NCBI GenBank assembly: GCA_902531885.1
Contig: CACAFZ010000009.1
Coordinates: 1-33,663 of the forward strand
DNA: 33,663 nt
Origin: an uncultured Pelagibacteraceae bacterium
Lineage (GTDB): Bacteria; Pseudomonadota; Alphaproteobacteria; Pelagibacterales; Pelagibacteraceae
Reading direction: 5' to 3'
Every line of letters begins with the position of its first letter. The stretch's first letter is position 1. The notes under the pieces were generated by a model. That model was not told where the DNA came from and ran no database searches. It saw nothing but the letters and a program-made list of their open reading frames with translations. Below are positions 27,639 to 33,663 of this stretch, piece by piece. Position numbers and translations under genes: made by a program.

Positions 27639-28379
27639 TTAAAAGTTATCTATATTATTTAACATTTTGTTATGTATGGAATTATTTGATGCATAGATTT
27701 TTATATTATCGTTTATTTCAAGATTTATATCGTTTACCTTTCCTCCAGACTCCTTAATTAAAACTAACCCTGCGGCTATATCCCATAATTTAAGATCTTT
27801 TTGAAAAAATCCATCAAATCTGCCTGCGGAAACATAAGCCAAATCTAAAGCAGCACTTCCAAATTTTCTTGTATTTAAGTTTGATCTTATTTTTTTTTTC
27901 CCCCCAGTAGCAAAAAGGCAATTTTCAATATTATTTTTTTTTGAAACTCTAATTCTTTTATTATTTAAATATGCTCCATTATTTTTTTCTGCATAAAACA
28001 TTTCATCTTTAATTGGGTCATAAATTACACCTGATATTATTTCATTTTTTATTTTTAAAGCAATAGAAATAGCAAAGTGCGGAATTCCATTTAAAAAATT
28101 TGTAGTTCCATCAATTGGATCAATTATCCAACAACCACTTTTATCTTGATTATTAATTTTTCCAGATTCTTCGCTAATCAAGAAATATTTTTTTTTTGAT
28201 TTTAAAAGTTCATTAATAATTATTTTTTCTACTTTAAAATCTGAATTTGTTACAAAATCCATTGGTCCTTTTACAGAAACTTGTAATTTTTCAATTTCAC
28301 CAAAATCTCTAATTAAAACTTTTGAAGCCTTTTCGCATGCTTTAATCATTAAGTTAAGATTTGGAGAAATTGAATTCAT
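27639..28379 (-). CDS. suhB: Inositol monophosphatase family protein
   Basis: ORF 246 aa; [52 protein letters not shown]. Confidence 0.92.
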   Translation of the reverse strand: MNSISPNLNLMIKACEKASKVLIRDFGEIEKLQVSVKGPMDFVTNSDFKVEKIIINELLKSKKKYFLISEESGKINNQDKSGCWIIDPIDGTTNFLNGIPHFAISIALKIKNEIISGVIYDPIKDEMFYAEKNNGAYLNNKRIRVSKKNNIENCLFATGGKKKIRSNLNTRKFGSAALDLAYVSAGRFDGFFQKDLKLWDIAAGLVLIKESGGKVNDINLEINDNIKIYASNNSIHNKMLNNIDNF

Positions 28380-28383
28380 TTAT

Positions 28384-28944
28384 TTATATTTTTTTTATAT
28401 ATTCAAATGATCTTGTATCTAAAATTATTTCATCGCCACTTTCGATAAATGGTGGAACTTGAATACTTAATCCATTATCTAAAACTGCTGGTTTATAAGA
28501 AGATGAAACTGTCTGACCTTTTAAAGCAACATCTGTTGATTCTATTTTGCAATTAATTTGATTAGGTAATTCTATTCTAATAGGTTTATTATCATAGAAT
28601 TTAACGTTTACTTCCAAATTTTCTTTTAACAATTTTCCTTTTTCTCCTAAATTATTTTTTGCTACATTAATTTGCTCAAAAGTTTTTTGGTCCATAAAAA
28701 AATAATTGTTTTCATCGTCATAAATATAGGAATATTTTTCTTCTTCTATAGTTGCCCTTTCCACGGTTTGTTCAGATCTAAATCTTTCATTTAGTTTAGT
28801 TTTTTTGTTTATACTTTTCATTTCTACCTGATTAAAAGCTCCACCTTTACCAGGTTTGACGTGTTGGGTTTTTAAAACTTCCCATAAATCATCTTTATAT
28901 TCTATTAACATTCCAGGTTTAATTTCGTTAGCTGATATTTTCAT
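28384..28944 (-). CDS. efp: Elongation factor P
   Basis: ORF 186 aa; MKISANEIKPGMLIEYKDDLWEVLKTQHVKPGKGGAFNQVEMKS. Confidence 0.97.
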   Translation of the reverse strand: MKISANEIKPGMLIEYKDDLWEVLKTQHVKPGKGGAFNQVEMKSINKKTKLNERFRSEQTVERATIEEEKYSYIYDDENNYFFMDQKTFEQINVAKNNLGEKGKLLKENLEVNVKFYDNKPIRIELPNQINCKIESTDVALKGQTVSSSYKPAVLDNGLSIQVPPFIESGDEIILDTRSFEYIKKI

Positions 28945-29561
28945 TTTAGTTTCCTAATAGCTTCAGATGGTTTTAAATTTTTATTTTTCCAAATGAAACC
29001 TGAAATAGCCAAAAAGTCAGCTTTATTCAATAAGAGTTTTTTATAATTTTTAGAGTTTATACCTCCTATTGCTACGATAGGAAGTTTTGTAATTTTTCTC
29101 AAATATCTTAAATTGTTAATACTTGCTTTAAACTTAGTTTTTTTTGTTTTTGATGTAAAAAAAGAACCTAAAGCAACATAATCTGCATTGTTTTCTTCTG
29201 CACTTTTTATTAACTTTGGAGAATTGTGGCAAGTGATACCTACAATTTTATTTTTTAAGATTTTTCTTGCTTTTTTTATATTCATATCTTTTTGCCCAAT
29301 ATGACATCCATCAGCTCCAACTTTTTTTGCAATTATTGGACTATCGTTGATTATAAATTTTACTTTATATTTTTTACAAATTTTTTTAATTTTCTTAGAA
29401 ATTTCGATAATTTTTTTATTTCCTTCTGATTTTAATCTTAATTGAAAAAATTTAACTTTTCTTAAACTGAATATTATTCTCAAATCTTCGAAAAATTGGT
29501 TGTTATTTATTCTTTTTGGAGAAATAAGATATATAAATTTCTTTTTTTTAGTTTTTATCAA
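28941..29561 (-). CDS. thiE: Thiamine phosphate synthase family protein
   Basis: ORF 206 aa; FFQLRLK, FIINDSPIIAKKVGADGCHIGQKD, GITCHNSPKL, DYVALGSFFTSKTK, LPIVAIGGI. Confidence 0.85.
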   Translation of the reverse strand: MIKTKKKKFIYLISPKRINNNQFFEDLRIIFSLRKVKFFQLRLKSEGNKKIIEISKKIKKICKKYKVKFIINDSPIIAKKVGADGCHIGQKDMNIKKARKILKNKIVGITCHNSPKLIKSAEENNADYVALGSFFTSKTKKTKFKASINNLRYLRKITKLPIVAIGGINSKNYKKLLLNKADFLAISGFIWKNKNLKPSEAIRKLK

Positions 29562-30555
29562 CTTCCTCAGTCCATTTGCCCATTGAAGCTAAAGAGCACA
29601 TGTTCGCTCTATGATTAAAAACTTTTTGGGTTCCTTCAACATCATTTATATTACTTGACCAATGCTTTAATGCACTTTGTTGTAATGCTCTTCCGTAGGA
29701 ATAAGTCATTATAAATTTTGTCCTATTATTTTTATTTATTGTATTTAAATTTTTTGTTGCTTCAAATTCACTTTGTCCTCCAGATAAAAAAGCTATACCC
29801 GGCACTTCGCTTGGCACACTATTAATTATACAATTAAGTGTTAATTCAGCAATTTGATCACTTGAGATTTGCTGATTTGAATTTAATCCTGGTAAAATCA
29901 TATTTGGCTTGAGCAAAACCCCTTTAAGGTCGACTTTTTGAAAAATTAATTCATCAAAACATTTTTTTATTACTTCCGAAGTTTTATTAAAACAATCTTG
30001 AGCGGAATGATTTCCTTCCATTAAAACTTCTGGCTCTACAATAGGAACCATTCCTGCTTCTTGAACAAGAGATGCGTATCTTGCTAACGCATGCGCATTA
30101 ACATTTATTGCTAACTTGCTTGGATAATTGTCTGATATTAAATATACAGCTCTCCATTTTGTAAAACGTGCACCAAGCTCATAATAATTTTTCAATCTTT
30201 CTCTAAGCCCGTCTAAACCTTCAGTAATTTTTTCTTCTTTTACTTTTGCAAGCATTTTTGCTCCCGTGTCTACTTTAATTCCAGTTATTGCTCCTGATTT
30301 AGATATCAACTCGGGGATTGTACTACCATTGTATTTTTGCTTAATAGTTTCATCGTAAAGAATAACTCCTCCAATACAATTATTCATACTCTTTGATGAA
30401 AATAAAATACTTCTAAATTTTAATCTATTTTCTTCACTAGATTGAATTTTTACACTTTCCAATCTTTTTGACATGGTGCCGGTACTTTCATCTGCAGCTA
30501 AAATTCCTTTGCCAGATGAAACAATATTTAATGCAATTTTATTTAATTCAGACAT
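29548..30555 (-). CDS. Fructose-bisphosphate aldolase class I
   Basis: ORF 335 aa; SSGKGILAADESTGTMSKRL, ARFTKWRAVY, PIVEPEVLMEGNH, LLKPNMILPG, FLSGGQSE. Confidence 0.95.
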   Translation of the reverse strand: MSELNKIALNIVSSGKGILAADESTGTMSKRLESVKIQSSEENRLKFRSILFSSKSMNNCIGGVILYDETIKQKYNGSTIPELISKSGAITGIKVDTGAKMLAKVKEEKITEGLDGLRERLKNYYELGARFTKWRAVYLISDNYPSKLAINVNAHALARYASLVQEAGMVPIVEPEVLMEGNHSAQDCFNKTSEVIKKCFDELIFQKVDLKGVLLKPNMILPGLNSNQQISSDQIAELTLNCIINSVPSEVPGIAFLSGGQSEFEATKNLNTINKNNRTKFIMTYSYGRALQQSALKHWSSNINDVEGTQKVFNHRANMCSLASMGKWTEEVDKN

Positions 30556-31738
30556 TTTGATTTAATGCTTTTATACCAGGTAAAGTTTTTCCTTCAAGAT
30601 ATTCCAAAAAAGCACCACCAGCAGTTGAAACAAATGTTAATGAGTCAAATTTTTTAAATTTATTTATTGCAGCGACAGTTTCTCCTCCACCTGCTACAGA
30701 AAAGATTTTATCTTTATTTGTTTTTTGTGAAATTGTCTCAAGTATTTCTTTAGTTCCATTTTGGAAACTTGGATTTTCAAAATATCCTGCAGGTCCATTC
30801 CACAAAACTGTGTTTGAGTTATTAATTATTTTTTTTATAGATGAAATTGTTTTTGGCCCAATATCTAAAATCATTTCATCATTATTAATTTCTGTAATAT
30901 CTTTATTATTTGCCTTTCCTTCAAGATTTTTTGAAACACTAACATCAATAGGACAAAAAATATTACAATTATATTTTTTTGAATTTTTAATAATTTCTTT
31001 AATTAAATTTTCACAATCATTTTCACATATTGATTTACCTATATTTGAGCCAGTATGCTTTAGCATTGTGTTGGCCATTCCTCCAACAATAATAATATTG
31101 TTAAATTTTTTTATTAAATTGTTAATAATATTTATTTTAGTTGAAATTTTTGAACCACCTATAATAAGTGTAATTGGTTTTTGTATTTCTGAAGTAATTT
31201 TTTTTAACGCATTAATTTCTTCTGAAATTTGTAAACCAAAATATGCAGGAATATATTTTGTAATTCCTTCAATCGATGCGTGAGACCTGTGAGAGCATGA
31301 AAAAGCATCATTTACGTAAATATCTCCCAAACTTGATATTTTTTTTGAAAATTCTACGTCATTTGTTTCTTCGCCTTTGTTAAAGCGAATATTTTCTAAC
31401 ATTATTATTGAACCATTTGGCATCTTGTTTACTTCATTTATTGTGTTCACATCAATGATATCTTTTATAAATAGAATTTCCTTGTTCAATAAAGAAGATA
31501 GTTTTTTTGAAATGGGCTCTAAAGACAAGCTTTTGACATACTGACCTTTTGGTCTACCAATATGAGATAAAATTATTATTTTTGCTTGTTTTTCAATTAA
31601 CAGTTTAATTGTTGGAATTATTTTTTTTATCCTAGAAGACTCAGTAATAGCGCCATCTTTCATTGGTACATTTAAATCAACCCTAAGTAAAACTTTTTTT
31701 CCTTTAAGCTCTAAATCTTTATTTAAAATATTATTCAT
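30548..31738 (-). CDS. pgk: Phosphoglycerate kinase
   Basis: ORF 396 aa; KKVLLRVDLNVPMKDG, ILSHIGRPKG, NDAFSCSHRSHAS, VLWNGPAGYFE, GGGETVAAI. Confidence 0.97.
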   Translation of the reverse strand: MNNILNKDLELKGKKVLLRVDLNVPMKDGAITESSRIKKIIPTIKLLIEKQAKIIILSHIGRPKGQYVKSLSLEPISKKLSSLLNKEILFIKDIIDVNTINEVNKMPNGSIIMLENIRFNKGEETNDVEFSKKISSLGDIYVNDAFSCSHRSHASIEGITKYIPAYFGLQISEEINALKKITSEIQKPITLIIGGSKISTKINIINNLIKKFNNIIIVGGMANTMLKHTGSNIGKSICENDCENLIKEIIKNSKKYNCNIFCPIDVSVSKNLEGKANNKDITEINNDEMILDIGPKTISSIKKIINNSNTVLWNGPAGYFENPSFQNGTKEILETISQKTNKDKIFSVAGGGETVAAINKFKKFDSLTFVSTAGGAFLEYLEGKTLPGIKALNQNV

Positions 31739-31744
31739 AAAAAA

Positions 31745-32749
31745 TTAAATTTTATGAACATATTCTGCCAAGTCACACATCCTGGATGCAAATCCCCACT
31801 CATTATCGTACCACGCTGAAACTTTTCCCATTTTATTTCCCACAATATTTGTCAGTGATAAATCTACTATAGCGGAATTTGGATTATGATTAAAATCGAT
31901 AGAAACCAACTTTTCTTCTGTAACATCAAGAATATTTTTTAATTGTTTTTTTGATGCAACTATAAATGCATGATTAATTTCGTTAATAGACAATTTGTTT
32001 TTTGAATTGAACACTAAATCTACTAATGAAACATTGGGAGTAGGAACTCTAATTGCCAAACCTTCAAGTTTACCTTTTAAATCAGGAATAATTTCACCAA
32101 TAGCTTTTGAAGCTCCTGTAGACGTTGGTATAATGGACTGAGCAGCAGATCTTGCTCTTCTTAAATCTTTATGAGAATTATCTAAAAGTCTTTGATCAGT
32201 AGTATAGGAATGTATAGTTGTCATAAATCCTTTTTCAATTTTAAATTCTTTGTTAAGAACATATGCAACAGGAGCTAGACAATTTGTTGTACAAGAAGCA
32301 GCGGAAATTACTAAGTCATTTTTGTTTATTAAATTGTGGTTTATTCCAAAGACAACTGTTTTATCAGCATTTTTGCAAGGAGCTGAGACAATGACTTTTT
32401 TCGCTCCATTATTTATATGTGTTAAAGATTTATTTTTTGAATTATTTTTCCCCGTACATTCAAGAACAATATCTACACCATTTTTTTTCCAATCGATTTT
32501 ATTTAAATCAGTTTCTCTTGAATAAAAAATTTTTTTTTTATTAATAAATAAATTTTTTTCATCAAAATTAATATTTGCATTAAATTTTCCATGTATCGAG
32601 TCATATTTCAATAATTCACTGGAAGTTTTTAAATCTGTTCTATTATTTATATGTTTAATTTCTATATTTTTATTATCGTTTTCAATAACAGCCCTTATAA
32701 CCATTCTCCCAATTCTACCTAATCCGTTAATTCCAATTTTGACTGACAT
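31745..32749 (-). CDS. gap: Glyceraldehyde-3-phosphate dehydrogenase
   Basis: ORF 334 aa; KIGINGLGRIGRMVIRA, SAASCTTNCLAPVAYVLN, STGASKAIGEIIPDLKGKLEGLAIRVPTPNVSLVDL, WYDNEWGF. Confidence 0.98.
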   Translation of the reverse strand: MSVKIGINGLGRIGRMVIRAVIENDNKNIEIKHINNRTDLKTSSELLKYDSIHGKFNANINFDEKNLFINKKKIFYSRETDLNKIDWKKNGVDIVLECTGKNNSKNKSLTHINNGAKKVIVSAPCKNADKTVVFGINHNLINKNDLVISAASCTTNCLAPVAYVLNKEFKIEKGFMTTIHSYTTDQRLLDNSHKDLRRARSAAQSIIPTSTGASKAIGEIIPDLKGKLEGLAIRVPTPNVSLVDLVFNSKNKLSINEINHAFIVASKKQLKNILDVTEEKLVSIDFNHNPNSAIVDLSLTNIVGNKMGKVSAWYDNEWGFASRMCDLAEYVHKI

Positions 32750-32751
32750 AT

Positions 32752-33663
32752 TTATTTATTAATCATTTCTTTTATTTTTTTGACTATTTTTTCATTTGTT
32801 AAACCAAAGTGTTTAAATGCATCTTTGTATGGGGCACTTTTACCAAAACTATTTAAACCAAAGCTCAAACCATTTTCTCCTATAAATTTTTTCCAACAAT
32901 CAGTTGAGCCTGCTTCTATAGACACTTTATATTTGGTTTCATTTAAAATTTTTTCTTTGTATTTACTCGGTTGTTTTTCAAACAAATTTTGGCATGGCAC
33001 TGATACCACTTTTGAATAAATATTTTCTGTGGCCAATTTATGACTAACTTCATTAGCTAAATTTAATTCTGATCCAGTTGCAAATATTGTTAAGTCTATT
33101 TTTTCATTATTTCTTGATAATTCGTATGCTCCATTCAAACATTTATTTTCTTTAGAAAATTCTTTTCTAATTTGATTAACTTTTTGTCTAGTTAAAGCTA
33201 TTACACTTGGAGTACTTAAACTATTCAATGCAATCTGCCAGCATTCAAGTGTTTCCATTGTATCAGCAGGCCTTAACACATTTAAATTTGGTATTGATCT
33301 TAAACTAGATAATTGTTCTACAGGTTGATGGGTTGGACCATCCTCACCTAGGCCTATTGAATCGTGTGACATTACATAAATTACTCTTTGTTTCATGAAA
33401 GCAGATAATCTTATTGAGGGTCTACAGTAGTCACTAAAAATAAGAAAAGTTCCACCATAAGGTATCAGTCCACTATGAAGAGCAATTCCATTCATAACTC
33501 CACTCATAGCATGTTCTCTGACACCATAGTGAATATAGTTACCTTTAAAATTACCTGGTTCGATAATTTTATGATTTTTTGTCTTAGTATTGTTTGAACC
33601 TGATAAATCTGCAGAACCTCCAATTAAAGTATCAATTTTTTCAACTAAAAAACCTAATACTAT
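32752..33663 (-). CDS. tkt: Transketolase, C-terminal part (runs off the window edge)
   Basis: ORF track starts at internal Met 33507, but the frame is open to 33663: IVLGFLVEKIDTLIGGSADLSGSNNTKTKNHKIIEPGNFKGNYIHYGVREHAMSGVMNGIALHSGLIPYGGTFLIFSDY; SHDSIGLGEDGPTHQPVEQLSSLR. Confidence 0.96.
   Translation of the reverse strand: MVLGFLVEKIDTLIGGSADLSGSNNTKTKNHKIIEPGNFKGNYIHYGVREHAMSGVMNGIALHSGLIPYGGTFLIFSDYCRPSIRLSAFMKQRVIYVMSHDSIGLGEDGPTHQPVEQLSSLRSIPNLNVLRPADTMETLECWQIALNSLSTPSVIALTRQKVNQIRKEFSKENKCLNGAYELSRNNEKIDLTIFATGSELNLANEVSHKLATENIYSKVVSVPCQNLFEKQPSKYKEKILNETKYKVSIEAGSTDCWKKFIGENGLSFGLNSFGKSAPYKDAFKHFGLTNEKIVKKIKEMINK

Noticed and set aside
30810-31283. Plus-strand 157-aa ORF
   Set aside because: Antisense within pgk; length is explained by stop-poor reverse frame of a conserved gene.
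32250-33019. Plus-strand ORFs 32250-32525 and 32780-33019
   Set aside because: Antisense within gap and tkt.
1-33663. CRISPR array or tandem direct repeats
   Set aside because: No regularly spaced repeated units found by eye; repetitive appearance is only A/T homopolymers.

Overview
AT-rich, gene-dense bacterial window. Gene order, base composition and protein signatures fit a SAR11/Pelagibacterales (Alphaproteobacteria) genome; this is inference, with no search run. Positions ~1-21.2 kb form a mosaic surface-polysaccharide/O-antigen island: perosamine-synthase-like aminotransferase, hexapeptide acyltransferase, several GT4 and GT2 glycosyltransferases, Gmd, a divergent Gmd-like paralog, Fcl, two other SDR epimerases, a WecA/MraY-like initiating transferase, an O-antigen ligase/polymerase, FkbM methyltransferase, and a module of a YLDPGTGS small membrane protein + kinase-like/methyltransferase fusion + AlkP/sulfatase-like membrane enzyme. 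The island ends at an isolated 5S rRNA gene (~21240-21357). This fits the described SAR11 hypervariable region 2 lying between 23S and 5S, though 23S is outside the window. Right of the 5S the genome is conserved: rpmJ (L36, missed by the ORF track), pntAA-pntAB-pntB, a PQQ-sugar-dehydrogenase-like gene, a second FkbM methyltransferase, initiator tRNA-Met, and a minus-strand housekeeping block (rpsU, trcR-like DUF1013, rpmE, suhB, efp, thiE, class I fba, pgk, gap, tkt partial). Main points for follow-up: (i) a 5S rRNA with its own apparent promoter almost at its mature 5' end, followed ~10 nt later by rpmJ with no terminator; (ii) rpsU apparently initiating at an ATT codon behind GGAGG; (iii) the three-gene YLDPGTGS/kinase-methyltransferase/AlkP module; (iv) single-gene strand alternation with abutting convergent stops in the island. 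No CRISPR array, transposase or integrase was seen.
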